Part shown: in pieces, positions 21,303 to 33,711 of the stretch
How the letters are laid out: each line of letters opens with the position of its first letter
Position numbering within the stretch: position 1 is the stretch's first letter
Origin: Xiphophorus maculatus
Lineage: Eukaryota; Chordata; Actinopteri; Cyprinodontiformes; Poeciliidae
Direction of reading: 5' to 3'
Assembly: GCF_002775205.1 (NCBI RefSeq)
Contig: NC_036456.1
Coordinates: 21,324,968 to 21,388,967, forward strand
Length of the DNA stretch: 64,000 nucleotides
The notes under the pieces: generated by a model
Told to the model about the DNA's origin: nothing
What the model saw: only the letters and a program-made list of their open reading frames with translations
Databases searched by the model: none
Position numbers and translations under genes: made by a program

Positions 21303-24300
21303 CTATATAACGCTCTGTAGCTGCTGTCAAGACAACTGCACATGGTTATTGTTTTGATGTTTGGTTTAAGGTGGCAGTAGTTAAAGTTTATTTAATATTA
21401 AACATTAAATGTGGGGGGACCTTTTATTTTGTTCCGCGGACCATGTGTTGCCCGGGGAAGCATTAGCTGGCGCACTTAGAGCCACATGGGGCATTCAAGC
21501 TCAAGAAGCTGATCGCTAGAAATTAAACTTTATTCCTCTGGAGTCAATGCGGCTAATGAGGTACGGTTTTGTTTATTTGTATCTTTTATTTATGTAAATC
21601 CTCCATTTATTGTGAACTGATTTGGGTTTGTGTTACCTTTTGTTTTTAGTTCTGACGGCATTTTTGGGGACTTTGTAAGACATGTCCATAATAAATGGCT
21701 GTTGAAACCAAGAACTGCGTTAAGCCTCGATTAAACTCGAGAGGAGTAACACTATAACAAGCTGCTCTCTGACGCCCCCTCGTGGCCGCGGTAGGTCACG
21801 CTTCACCAGTAAAATGAGCTGCAGATAATGGAAACCTTTAAAGAGCCAGTGGAAGATATGTTAGCAAAATAATGTCACAAACAAGATCTTATCCTTCAGA
21901 GAGAGAAAAGAAAGAGGAAGAATAGAAAAATGTCAAGATAAAGGTTTGTTTTCATGTGTCTTGGTGTTGGGAACATTAGCTTAATTATTCTAGTTTTTAA
22001 TGTTTAATTTTTTAGCTAATGTTGAAGTATTGGATTGATTATGCTGGTTTTTGGTTAGCTTTAGATTCAAGGTTTGATCAACCTGTAGCCTTATCAGTAG
22101 AGTATTTTAAATTAAATGTAATATTAATGATCAACATTTGTCTAATCAGTAGTTTTTTTTAAACTTGATTAAATTCTTAACAGAGTGGAGGCCACATATA
22201 CTCATTAAACATGTTGTTAGTTCATTATAATAGAACGAAAAACTAACCAAACACCCTGAGTATAATATGTTTAGTCGTCTAGTTGATCATGTCTGTTCTC
22301 TCTGAATCTGAAATATTATATAGATGTGTGCTAATTAGATCTAATTAGTTTTATGCTGATTCTGTCGCATAGAAACGGCGGTTTCTCCCCAAGACGCGTA
22401 GAAATAAAATAAAATTACAAAAGAAAATAGTAACGCAAAGTGGTTTCGATAAGTAACTGTGGTCTGACTACTGGATTTGAACTAGCAACACGTTAGATTA
22501 CTAGTTATTGAAAACAGTGGTCCTACGTCAGTAACCTGACATCACTGTCTAGAGGTCATCAAAGGTCAGTGAACATCAGTTCATGCAGGATCTGTGAATT
22601 TCATCTGAAATTGTTGGCTGCTGACCTATGAACATGAATAATTTAATTTTAACATGGATGAAATTTACTTGGATCTTATTTAGACTGAACTGGAACAAAA
22701 CCTCCAAAATAAACTTGGTGACCTGAATTTTAGTTTCTGACCACCAGAGGGCGCTGTTAGACAATCTGAACTGTAGAAATACAAAAAGTAAGACTAGAGC
22801 TAAACATGTGCTAGCTATCTAGTTAGCTGTTTCCAGCTCAGTTTCATGATAGACACCCATCATCATCATCACCATCATCACTTATTTTCACCACTTCAAA
22901 TCAGTGACAAACGGTTTATAAAAGTAGGGGGCTGGTTGACCTTTTGACCTTTAGACTTTCATTAATATCTCCAAAGCCAAAGTGGCACAAAGGAACATTT
23001 TTGCTGTTCAAACAAACACAAATGTTGCTGAGTTGACTGACATCCATTTTGTCTGATTTGAAGAAGGTGGGGGGGCTGGTTGACCTTTGATGACCTCTAG
23101 AAACATTTCTTTATATCTTTAAAATGAAAGCAGCACAAACAAAAAGTTTTGCTGCACAAACGTTTGACGCCCATTTTGTCTGATTTGTGGGAGAAACTTC
23201 ACTCAGGTGTTCCAGCAGTTTGAGTTATTTATGGTGAAAACACTGAAGTATCAACTCTGATAAAACACTGACATTTTAACTCTGCTGAATTTACTGAGCT
23301 GCACTAAACTAAATCAAGGCTGTGTGTGTTTAAACTTTTAGTCTGCACCATTTTTGGATTCTGTCTGTTGTAACATTTCTGGAGAAAACAGATGATAAAG
23401 GAAGGAAGAGGCGGACTCTAGTTGATGCTCTAACTCTCCTCTAGTGAACCGGTCCAGTCAAAGTCAGCAGACATGAAGGAAGCAGCTGCTCAGCGTCTGA
23501 TCTGTAAGTACAGAAATAATGTTTAATAACTGATATTAATATGAGTGGAAATAAGCAGAAATGTTGCATACTGATGCAGGACTAGGGGCTTTTCTCTATC
23601 AACACTGAAACAGCAAGTTAAGGATTATTGAACTTTAACCCACTTGAGAAAAACCATCATATGCAGGTAAACTTGAGTTCTTAGAGCTAAATGGTCTCTC
23701 TGTGACGCTTCAGGGATTATTGGTTTCATCTTTTGTGGTTCACACCGACAATAATCCACTCACTGATGTTCTGACAGCAGCTAAATGAAATTCATCAGGT
23801 CAGCGTTGGGTTGCTGAGTTAGCAGATTTTAATTTGACCATAAAATACAGACCTGGAAAACAGATGCAGATGCAGATGGATTATCTGGAAGGCCCCTTGA
23901 TTTTGAAGACTAGATGAGAAGCTGCACACAATTAGCCAGAACTCTGCAGGAGCCACACAGCAGGGCATCTTAGTGCAGCAAGCAGAACCAGAACCAACGT
24001 TGAATCCAGTCTCCTTTAATGTCCTGCAGCAACAAACAGGAGCAGAGAGACTTTTGGACAATTCAACCAATAACTGGACAGAAATTCTGTGCAGCCCAGC
24101 AGCAAGACCCTGTAATAGTTAAAATGTTTGAGTTCAGGCTGCAGAACCAAAGACCTGCTGCACATGAACTCCACACTGAGAGTCCTGAGTTTAAAGCTTT
24201 GGCTAGAGAGAGGAGCAAACTAAAAACCACCCAGGATGGAACAATGTTTAGAACGACCAAACACAAAAAGCTCTGAGTCCTTCCTTCAGTGTACCGTCCT

Positions 24301-25530
24301 CTGGTACCAGATGAATTACATAAACAAATGGGTCAATGGGGCTCAGAACGGACACTCGGTGTGATTAGCAGTAAACCTGCACTGGACCCCAAGGCTGCAG
24401 AAGTTGTGCCACTAATTGTGCCAACAAAGCAGAAGATGGTCAGGATGATCCTGCAGAAACTGCTGAGGAAAATGCCAACAGTACCGAACCAGAGGATGTG
24501 GACATCATGGGCTCATCATGTGGAAAGAGGTTCTGACATCCAACAGGCCGTAGAGGAAAGACAGCCGAGTCCAGAGAGACAAGGAGACCAGAGACTTTGA
24601 CTTATTTTACACTTGGAGAACCAAGTTTGACAGACAGAGCAGTAAATGTGTAAATGTAGCAGGTATGGCAGCTTTGGTGAAGAACATAAAAACGTCTCCA
24701 TTTTGGGTTTCAGACAGTAACAAAGGTTCCTGTTACAAAGTGATGAGATACATATGAACTACAGGACAGATGTAGAGATTGGAAATGAAATGTAGAAATA
24801 AACACATTCCCAAGTAGGAGGATAATTAGTTTGGATATTATTAACTAAATATGGGACTAAAATAAAAGCTAAACTGATGACATCAGGAATGTGAGGCTGC
24901 AGTGGACAGTAGTCTGTGTAGCTCAAGAGAAGGTTGTAATGTAACCTGTATAATAATCCATTCCTTTCTTCTGTCTCCACACATTAATGAGCAGGTAGAC
25001 CTGAATGTCCAGATGATGATTTATTACAATCAGATCACATATCAATATGTTGTTACTGTTTATGGATTATTGTTCACAGGTTTGTTTTGCTTATTGTAAG
25101 AAATTCATTTTTCATTGTAGTTTGTTAGTTTGTCCAAACCTGGTTTTTATGTCTGTCTCCTGGCTTTAATCAGCAGTACTGATATTTCCTAGATGTCCCT
25201 GAATGTTACTGTTTGTTCCTTGAACTGCCTTGTTGCCAGGCGGTGCTCTGCTACGTTCTGCTGAGCAGCTTTAGGCACCGAGTGAAACAACCTGAGTTAT
25301 TTATGTGACGGTAAATAAAAGACAAAGAAACTCCAGACGCCATCTGAGCCTGATCCCAGCAACATTTACACTTTCTGTAGATTAAGAGTCAGAAGCTTAA
25401 AATCTGTTCCTTTGTATGTCAAATAAACATGATTCAATAAAAGTGTGATGATGTCATCACAAACTCAGACTGACTGCAGAAAAAACCTTAAATAATTAGT
25501 TTATGAAGAAAACAGAAAATTATGAGCAAA
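21303..25530 (+). repeat. Segmental duplication, copy 1 (at least 4,228 bp)
   Basis: Every base has a counterpart 38,470 bp downstream (59773-64000). By eye I count about 15 substitutions and no insertions or deletions. The left border is sharp at 21303. The right border is not visible, because copy 2 runs to the end of the window. The block contains exon 1 of the Ig receptor and most of its first intron. The non-coding part before 23473 holds an AT-rich tract, an aataaatgg polyadenylation-like region near 21690 and a cat-trinucleotide run at 22858-22880. Confidence 0.95.
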
Positions 25531-27452
25531 TATATTGATTGACAACAAGAGGAAACCAATAAAACCACAAAATATTTGATTCAGTTCATTTTAATATTTC
25601 CAAATGAAGGACAGAAAAATCATGAAAAACATGTAAATTGAAACTGTCAAGGTTTTGTGGTGTGAGTGGTGATGAGGCAGAGGCAGCAAACCCAGGTAGC
25701 GATAAAGTAGACGATTTAATAAGATGCAAATCCAAAATCCAAAAGTCCAGAACACAGAGAAGCAAAGAGCAATGATCACAACAGGTGACAACTGGAAACT
25801 AGACAGACACGAGGAGGACCCGACAAGGAACAAAGAACACAGGTGGGGTTAAATACACAGAGGGTAATCAAGGAGACAAGAAACACCTGGAAACAATCAA
25901 GGGGTGACAGGACAACATGGAGACTCAGAGACAGAAACTCAAAATAAACACAGATAAGGAACAGATCCCGACAGAAATATTAGCACAAGAAGTTTATTAA
26001 ATACTTTAAATGTCAACTTTATCAATGAATCACATTTATGATGTTGGTTAATATTTTCTAAAAAAACTTTTAGAAAGTTTTATCCTAAAATAAAAACTTT
26101 TATTTCATTTCAGTTCTTATCTCACTGCTGTTCTGGACATCAGGTCAAGGTTGGTCATATTTCATTTTAAACATTTAAAATATTTTTAGATCAATTTTCT
26201 CAAAAGAAAAGAACTGCTGGAATAACAGATGTGTTCTTTATCTCTTCCATCCCAGTCCTCCCAGTTCGTCTGACTGTGATTCCCAGCAGATCTCAGTTCT
26301 TTGAACATAAATCAGTGACTCTGATCTGTGAGGATGAAAACAGATCTGATGGATGGACTGTGAGGAGAAACACAAGCAGAGGAAACAGGACTGAGTGTAA
26401 AGATGGATGGGGAACACCAGCTGGTTCTACCTGTAACATAAACTACCTTCTCCCATCAGATACTGGTCTGTACTGGTGTGAGTCCATGTCTGGATCCTCC
26501 AGCAGCAGCAGCAGCATCCAGCTCTCTGTCTCTGGTAAGATCAGACTGTGGAGTTAGTGTTGCTGAAGCTGTGTGGAAATGGATGAAATGCTGTAGTTTG
26601 TCTCTGTGTTGAGGTGGATCAGTGATCCTGCAGAGTCCTGTCCTCCCTGTGATGGAGGGAGATGACGTCACTCTGAGCTGCAGAGCAAAGAATCCAACCC
26701 ACAACCTCCCAGCTGCTTTCTATAAAGATGGCTCCTTCATTGGTAATGAAACTACTGGCAACAAGATTCTCAACTCAGTGAAGAAATCTGATGAAGGCCT
26801 CTATAAATGTAATGTCAAAGGTCATGGAGAGTCTCCATCCAGCAGGATCTCTGTCAAAGGTCAGAGGTCATCCTCTAACAGTGAATCTCATTGATAATGT
26901 CTGAGAATCCACAATCTGGTGATATATTTAATCCAACCTCTTTATTCTAGAGAAACCTCCAACCACCTCTCCACCCTCCTCCTCCTCCTCTTCCTCAGGT
27001 GAGCAGCTTCTCCTTCAGCTCTGAGTCTTGATGTTTACAGCAGACGGTTATTTAGCAGCTTCTTCTTTCTAGAGAAACTCACCAACATCTCTGACTCTAC
27101 AGTCACACCTGGTCCAGGTTCTTCCTCCGTCTCTCTCCCAGTGTTGCTTCCCAGTGCATCTCTTTGTGTTTTGGTTTTCCTGTTTTTACTGGTTCAACTG
27201 GTCGTATATTTGTACAGCAAACCTAAGGTGAGACAAACCTCTTGGTTAAATCTCTTGATTTCATTCAGTGAAACTTTTCAGATCTTCCTGAAAAACTTCC
27301 TGGTAACTTTGGATTTATTTCAGGTGATGAAGGAGGAAGAGGAGAGGATGACATCACTTCCAGAAACATCAGGATGTTCCAGAGGAAACAGAAGAAAAGC
27401 AAACCAGGAACAGGAAATGGTGATTATGTTCATGTGTTTTTGTTTCTGTTAG
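23473..27452 (+). CDS. Fc-receptor-like transmembrane Ig-superfamily receptor
   Basis: This is a spliced host gene. Exons by GT-AG rule: 23473-23503, 26114-26143 (or to 26149), 26256-26534, 26614-26859, 26951-26998, 27073-27227 and 27324 onward. All junctions keep phase. Exons 1-2 give a signal peptide ending SLLFWTS. Exon 3 is an Ig domain with VTLICEDEN and [11 protein letters not shown]. Exon 4 is a second Ig domain ([21 protein letters not shown]). Exon 5 is a P/S-rich stalk. Exon 6 has a transmembrane helix ([18 protein letters not shown]). Exon 7 is a charged cytoplasmic start without tyrosine, so no ITIM/ITAM is visible. The 3' end is uncertain: the frame closes at 27452, but a weak donor at 27418 could lead to more exons. 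The exon layout fits fish Fc receptor/FCRL-like proteins at the leukocyte surface; the ligand is unknown. Confidence 0.78.
23735..24600 (+). pseudogene. Fossil gypsy pol in intron 1 of the Ig receptor
   Basis: The sequence around 23735 translates to [11 protein letters not shown] and then [18 protein letters not shown], the end of a gypsy RNase H. Further on, scattered frames match the spacer and zinc-binding start of a gypsy integrase ([19 protein letters not shown] and [15 protein letters not shown]). Stops and frameshifts are frequent, so this is old. It is present in both duplicate copies and therefore predates the duplication. Confidence 0.6.
24601..25644. other. Intron 1 sequence, no gene seen
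   Basis: AT-rich intronic sequence of the Ig receptor between the fossil gypsy pol and the solo LTR. No coding exon with matching phase or splice sites was recognised. Confidence 0.5.
25645..25973 (-). mobile_element. Gypsy-type solo LTR in intron 1 (329 bp)
   Basis: The plus strand starts TGTCAAGG and ends CCCGACA. Read on the minus strand, it has a TATA-like gtatttaac and a late attaaatcg region. The flanks are gaaac (25640-25644) and gaaat (25974-25978), a 5-bp target duplication with one mismatch. A relative of the same family, also inverted, is the solo LTR at 50884-51233. It lies in the antisense direction to the host gene and is spliced out with intron 1. Confidence 0.78.
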
Positions 27453-29919
27453 ATTTTCAGATCGATCAGAAAATGTTTCCTAATGAGGATTTCCTGGCCT
27501 CCATTTTAGATTCTGTTCATGTTATTTTTTAGAGTCTGAAGAAACAAGTAATAATTAATTCAAAACTCAAATGGGGATTATTTTACAGATGTTCATGCAT
27601 TTAATATATCTGTCTACATAAACAGCATCAGGTTTTATCTCCTCTCAGCAGCTAATAACCAAATAATGAATAAAAATGTATTTATGTCGACATGTTTAAA
27701 CTGAGCAGAGAAACTGATCAGCTTCTCGTCTCTATCAGCCTGAATCTCATTTCATCACAGGAACAGAAACTATCAGTTTCTAAAATTAGGATCAGAATAA
27801 ATAACCAGAAACCAGAAGCAGAGAAACGATCAGAAACCAGCCAACATCAGCAGGAAGCTGAACTTCTGACAGGAAACCAGAAATCAAACAGAAAAAGTTG
27901 AGTTTAAAGTTTCCTGCCATGATGGACAGATTTAACAGATTCATCTGGAAACAATTAGATTCATGTTAAACAGAAACAAGACAACCAGGCAATGCTGGAG
28001 ATGACAACTACAATGAGGAAGTAATTCATAAAACATAATGTGTTTTATATTATTACTGCCTTTTATTCAGTCAGTGTCTCATTTTTCAGAGCTGCTTTAA
28101 TTCTTGCTTCATTTTTCTGCTGTAAACTTTTCAACTTTTCAGTTTCTTGTTTTTGGGTCTGAAGTTTTGATTGAACAAGTTTTATAACAAATCTAATAGA
28201 GTAGAAATGAAGTTGACTTCACAGAAACACGTCATGCTGCAGAGTGACGATGCAAACCACCGACCACTTCTGCTTCTGTTCTCAGATCAGAGCTTCTGGG
28301 ACTTTGACTGGACCGTTTGGGTCTGAAAAGACTCCAAATAAGGAGAGAAAAACGGCTGGTGATAAAAATAATTGATGTTCATGTGGTGGGCGGGTTGCAG
28401 GCGGCCTGTGAAGGCGGCCAGTGTTTACTGGTTACTGGTGGAAATGTGTTGCAGACCGCCATGTTTTCTGCTTTCACAGCCTTTTTCCTTCAGGGCGGTT
28501 CTAACCTGTTCAGAACCTTCAGCGCCCCCTGGTGCTGAACAGAGGTAGTGTGGTTGCTGTTAGAGAGTCCAAAGTGTAAAGAAATATATATTTAATCTCT
28601 GTGATGTTGGAAATCATCAGTTATTGGCCCAAGTTTTCACATCGGTGCATTCCTGTTTAATAGGATCTAAAACTGCAGCTAAGAAGCAGCTTAGTGACTG
28701 AACTGATCAGACCGATCAGAAATCAATCACTTTTATCACTGATTCTGTTTTCTTGTCTGTTTGCTCTTTTCTAACAACCTGTGTTATAAAACCACAAATT
28801 CATTTTGGTTTTCTGTCAAAATGACTGAATATTATTATCATTTTAACATTATGATGGTAGAAAATATTATAAATGTTAAAATAATCAGACTGTTACTGTT
28901 GGATTGTTCCTTTAGAGCGCTGTTCTAGTTTGATAGAAAGGCCTTTAATAGACCGTTGCAGCGATGAGGTGATTAGAGAAACGACTGATAAAGAAACAAA
29001 CGTATTTTAACTAAACTAAGTCATATTAGCATGTAGCAAACTCCCTCCATTGAAGGACGACATTTACTGATCATTTCTAGGTTTGATAGAAATTAACCCT
29101 CTTAGCTTGAAGTAACATTTATAATGTCAATAACTTTAGTTTCCTCATATAATTAAACTAATGGGCAATTTAATTCAAACATCGTTTAAACAAATATTTA
29201 TTTACATAATAAAAATACCTTTTGTCTCTATGAAGTGTTTATATGTTAATGAATTTGAATCTGTTTTGTTCTTAAATCCCCTCATGGAGACTTACTAACA
29301 TCTTCTGACAACCAGCCCAACTTATAATAACATTGACTAAGTTTGCTGTTGGTACACTTTACCTAAAAACCAAAAGAACATACTGACTACACAACCATGC
29401 TCCAAGAGTTGCTCCCAACATGGTGAATTGTTTTGTTAGCTTTAAAATTATCTGCAGCTTTTGCTCCTTGGTCCTAATGATGCATCTGGTCACTAATGTT
29501 CACTAACTAATACAGTTCACTTCTAGTGGCTGATAAGGTTCCAATGCTAAAGCTATAAATGATCAATGCAAAACATCCGTATGAGTAAAAAGATCATATC
29601 AGTCAGATTACGGAAAATATCATCAAACTCAAAGCAATAAAAAATATTATCTTCTCTAACAGGTAATTTCTCCTGTTCATGGATCCTGAACTGTATGAAC
29701 AGAATAATTGAAATATATTATGAAATATTGAATTTGCAGAATTTGCTAAGCCCGGCTTTATGTCTCATCCTGGATTTCTGAATCCGACTTTTGTGAAACA
29801 AAATATATTCAACATTTTCTCTGTGGTTCTTCACTGGACAAACAGCCATGAAAACATCCAGAGTTCCTCCTGACAGCAACTTAGAGAATCAGATTAATGG
29901 AACATTGATATCTGATGGG
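27453..29919. other. 3' flank of the Ig receptor, non-coding
   Basis: No further gene is supported. A possible acceptor at about 27760 precedes a basic frame (27761-27901), which could be a last exon or untranslated sequence of the Ig receptor; I cannot decide. The rest is AT-rich with a GC-richer patch at 28380-28540. Confidence 0.4.
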
Positions 29920-30638
29920 AGAATCCAGAGTAGACAGAGAGAATCCAGATTAGCCAGAGAGAATCCAGATTAGCCAGAGAGAATCCAGATTAGCTAGAGA
30001 GAATCCAGATTAGCTAGAGAGAATCCAGATTAGCCAGAGAGAATCCAGATTAGCTAGAGAGAATCCAGATTAGCCAGAGAGAATCCAGATTAGCCAGAGA
30101 GAATCCAGATTATCTAGAGAGTATCCAGATTAGCTAGAGAGAATCCAGATTAGCCAGAGAGAATCCAGATTAGCTAGAGAGAATCCAGATTAGCTAGAGA
30201 GAATCCAGATTAGCCAGAGAATCCAGATTAGCCAGAGAATCCAGATTAGCCAGAGAGAATCCAGATTAGCCAGAGAGAATCCAGATTATCTAGAGAGAAT
30301 CCAGATTAGCTAGAGAGAATCCAGATTAGCCAGAGAGAATCCAGATTAGCTAGAGAGAATCCAGATTAGCCAGAGAATCCAGATTAGCCAGAGAATCCAG
30401 ATTAGCCAGAGAGAATCCAGATTAACCAGAGAGAATCCAGATTAGCCAGAGAGAATCCAGATTAGCTAGAGAGAATCCAGATTAGCCAGAGAATCCAGAT
30501 TAGCCAGAGAATCCAGATTAGCCAGAGAGAATCCAGATTAGCCAGAGAGAATCCAGATTAGCCAGAGAGAATCCAGATTAGCTAGAGAGAATCCAAATTA
30601 GCCAGAGAGAATCCAGATTATCCAGATAGAATCCAGAT
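29920..30638 (+). repeat. 20-bp minisatellite, about 35 units
   Basis: The unit gagaatccagattagccaga is repeated without spacers for about 720 bp. Variants change gcc to gct, att to atc, or drop one GA to give an 18-bp unit. Higher-order blocks containing runs of the short variant recur, suggesting expansion by unequal exchange. There are no unique spacers, so it is not a CRISPR-like array. Confidence 0.95.
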
Positions 30639-31567
30639 TTCCTCAGCAGAACATGGAGACAGAAACATCTGATCAGATCCATAATTACTACAATATTTAT
30701 GGAATAATTACATTTCTGCTGACAGGAAGTTTTAACAATGAGTCATTTTATAGTTCAACATCTGTTACCAGCAGCAACAGTTAGCGTCAGGCTAGTCAGT
30801 TAGCATTAGCCAGGCTAGCTTAGCTGCAGCTAAATGATTGAGCTTCAGTGATTGGATGTTTTCTTCTTCTGCAGCTCTGAGGCGGCGCTGCTTCACTACT
30901 GTTCTGTACGCCACCATGACAGAAGAAGAAGAAAAACTTTGATGCTGAAACTCCTGGAGACAGAAAATGTTGTTGATGTGAAACTGGATCCACTGACAAC
31001 AGGAAGAAAACATCAGTTCTGTTACTCAGAGAGTTTCTTTAATAAACTGGAAACATTAGAAAGTTGTTCATTCAGAACAATCTGATTTATGATTCTTACA
31101 ATAAATTAATGCAGAAGAATAAAATCAACTCCAAATCCAAATCAATGTTTAGCTCACAGAAAAACCAAACTGACCAATCAGATTTAGCCTTTGGCGTGCC
31201 CAACCTCACCCCTCCGAGACTGTACACAGCTGTGTATACAATATCTTTTAACACAAAAGATATTTTTTTCTCCACAATTCTACTAATAGTAAAGAGGGTT
31301 AGATAATAAAACATACAATAACTACTTTTTTTAATTTAAAGGAAAATCTCAACGTACTCAGTGCGTCCATCTGCACCAATCCAGACTCTTCAGTCACTTG
31401 TGGGTAATTTAGAATCACACAGAAAATCTCCAAAAGGGAATCAAACTTAAAACTCTGAACTAAGAAAGTCTGATCATATAATAGCAATTAAACATAGCTG
31501 CATTGTAAATTATTACTGATAACTATCGTCAGTAGTCCCTAACATTAATATGGTTAGGCAGCATGTA
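30639..31567. other. Non-coding sequence
   Basis: No gene was recognised. Small frames (30852-31085, 31064-31306) have no known domain. Confidence 0.45.
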
Positions 31568-31705
<138 letters not shown>

Positions 31706-31734
31706 GTATTATTGTTATAAAGGCTGAGCCAAGA

Positions 31735-32257
31735 AAATTTATGTCTCTATCAAACAAGTTGCCCTTCATGTTACTCTGGACCCGTGAAGTAGCTCCCAGT
31801 CTCAAAAAGGTTGGAGACCCCTGCTGAAGAGCCTCTGGGACGGAGGTGCACGACAAGAGTTCTGCCAGGCTGGTACCTGATGTTGGCTGGCGGGAGAGTG
31901 CATCAGCATTGTTATTGCTGCGTATCAAAATCAAAAGCAGCAAGTGGAGCAGCCCAACGGTGATCCATGGCACCAAGCTTGGCTGAATGAAGATAACTCA
32001 AAGGGTTGTTATCTGTATAGACCATACACCAGTGGCCCAAGAGATTTTCTCTAAACTTCTCAGTCATGGCCCATTTTAATGCCAGAAACTCCAGCTTGAT
32101 AGAGCTATAATTAGCCATGTTACGCTCTGAATGTTTAAGACCTCGACTGGCATATGCAATGGGCCTCACTCCGTCCTCCGTTTCCTGTGATAATACTGCC
32201 CCAAGTCCACTGTGACTGGCATCAGTCTCTAGAGTGAAAGGATGTGACCCTAACCCT
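31735..32257 (-). pseudogene. Gypsy RNase H relic
   Basis: Minus frame 32283-31912 encodes FTLETDASHSGLGAVLSQ, RPIAYASRGLKHSERNM, KLEFLALKWAMTEKF and MVYTDNNPLSYLHSA, the RNase H of a Ty3/gypsy element. After a frame change it continues with NNNADALSRQP, the usual spacer before integrase. The RT and integrase are both absent. The upstream (5') side is bounded by the hAT-like insertion at 32266 and the downstream side fades near 31735. Confidence 0.75.
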
Positions 32258-32265
32258 AAATTAAT

Positions 32266-33285
32266 CAGTGGCAGGCCGTGCATTTCACAGCTAGGCCTTC
32301 AGTAGTGCTCCGTCTGAATCAATCCAACCTTCAATAACTATTTTATGGCTATAAAACTTCTACAGCTGCGACACACATAAAAAAAAGCATCAAAAATAAC
32401 CTGATAAAATTGCAATATTATTTAGGAATATAGCAACATTTTACTCACCAAAAATCCTGATTATTTGTACACAAAATCCATCCTCCTTTCTTTCCTCAAG
32501 ATTTCAATTACTCTGTTGTGCAGATTATCTGTGCGTTTCAGAAGAAGTCCTTTTCTATCGCCATCGAAGCTGATGCTGAAAGTCGAGCCTGCCCTGTCGT
32601 ATTTTTGGCACAAGTTTTAGTTAGTAGACTGAAAGTGGCGGACAAATCCTTTTCCCGGTTGTGACAGGCTCGCTAGCTCCGGAGTTACCCGACCTTGCTT
32701 ACCAATGTCCAGCTTTTCTTGAAAAGTCCGTCTTGAAAATAGCTTTGACAGTAAATCTCCAACCAAATCCATTTCTTCTCCTCCTTCACCCATTGTGGGT
32801 TGAAAACCAGCTATTAAATCAACACAACAATATCTTTGCTTGTGCAGCTCGCTACAGATGCAGTTTGCTAGCTCTGGCTAGTACACGCTTTGACTATCCA
32901 ATCAGAGCGTGTGAATACGCTGATGTTTCCGTACGCCTGCTAGAGGGCCTTGGTGTCGCCAACTCAAAATCTGATTGGTTGAAGCAACAGTTTGATCGAC
33001 ATTTATTTTATGCTACAGGGCCCGCAGAACTGATTGTGAAGGCCTCCAGGCAGATTTCATTGACCCTGGCAACAAATAGCGGCTGAAATGTGATTAAATG
33101 CTTAAATATGAAAATACACGTCTGGAAGCAGCGCAGCCAGGGGGCTAGCAATGAAAGGAAGTGGACAGACCATTTGGAATTATTTAATACGTATTCATGG
33201 ACAAAATATAATTAACATCAGTCTGTGATTCAGATATTTTTAGGCCAGCAGAGAAGGCCTTGCAGGCCCTGACGGCCCACCACTG
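32266..33285 (-). mobile_element. hAT derivative (1,020 bp) with 8-bp target duplication
   Basis: The ends are CAGTGGCAGGCCGT and, inverted, CAGTGGTGGGCCGT. The flanks are aaattaat (32258-32265) and aaattaaa (33286-33293), an 8-bp duplication with one mismatch. Terminal CAGTG and 8-bp duplications are hallmarks of hAT transposons. A short transposase relic lies inside, but the catalytic domain is deleted, so the element depends on another copy for movement. Confidence 0.82.
32615..32772 (-). pseudogene. N-terminal relic of hAT/TTF-type transposase
   Basis: From an ATG at 32772 the minus strand reads MDLVGDLLSKLFSRRTFQE, then LDIGKQGRVTPELASLSQPG and GFVRHFQSTN before a stop. This wording is familiar from the N-termini of fish TTF-type/ZMYM1-like hAT transposases. 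The zinc finger and RNase H-like domains are missing. Confidence 0.6.
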
Positions 33286-33711
33286 AAATTAAACAACATG
33301 AGAGTTACAGCAAAACCTTTCAGCTTCAATCAGTGAAATATAATCAGTTTAAACTGAACCAGGAAATCATCTGGGTTTTTGTTTCCTTTGCTTTTCAGAA
33401 TAAAGTTAAAATCATGAAAATAATTTTAAACTTTGATTTTATGAATAAAGATGATAAAAAAGGAGAAAAACTTCTGGATCATTTGAGTTATTTTATTTCA
33501 AAGATATTTTTAGACAAAATAACAGAAACAACCTGAAGGTTCTGCTTTGGTTTAACACACTGAGGGATTTTCTGCAGTTTGAACAAATTTATTCTGAGGT
33601 TTTGGTTTAGTTTTCTTCACATGCAGTAAATAAGTTTCCACTGCTGAACCGCAGACAGACAGACAGACAGGCAGGCAGACAGGATCATCATGTTTGTTAG
33701 CAACAAGCTGC

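Noticed and set aside
21410..21756. Possible solo LTR (TGTGGGGGG ... GAGTAACA) with an aataaatgg signal
   Set aside because: The ends look plausible, but I found no target duplication and no matching terminal inversion, so it is not listed as an element.
29920..30638. CRISPR-like array
   Set aside because: Units are directly adjacent with no unique spacers, and the context is a vertebrate genome; it is a minisatellite.
30852..31085. 77-residue frame after the minisatellite
   Set aside because: No recognisable motif; comparable antisense frame overlaps it, as expected by chance.
32661..33086. 141-residue plus-strand frame in the hAT derivative
   Set aside because: The minus strand in part of this region encodes the recognisable transposase N-terminus, so this frame is a shadow.
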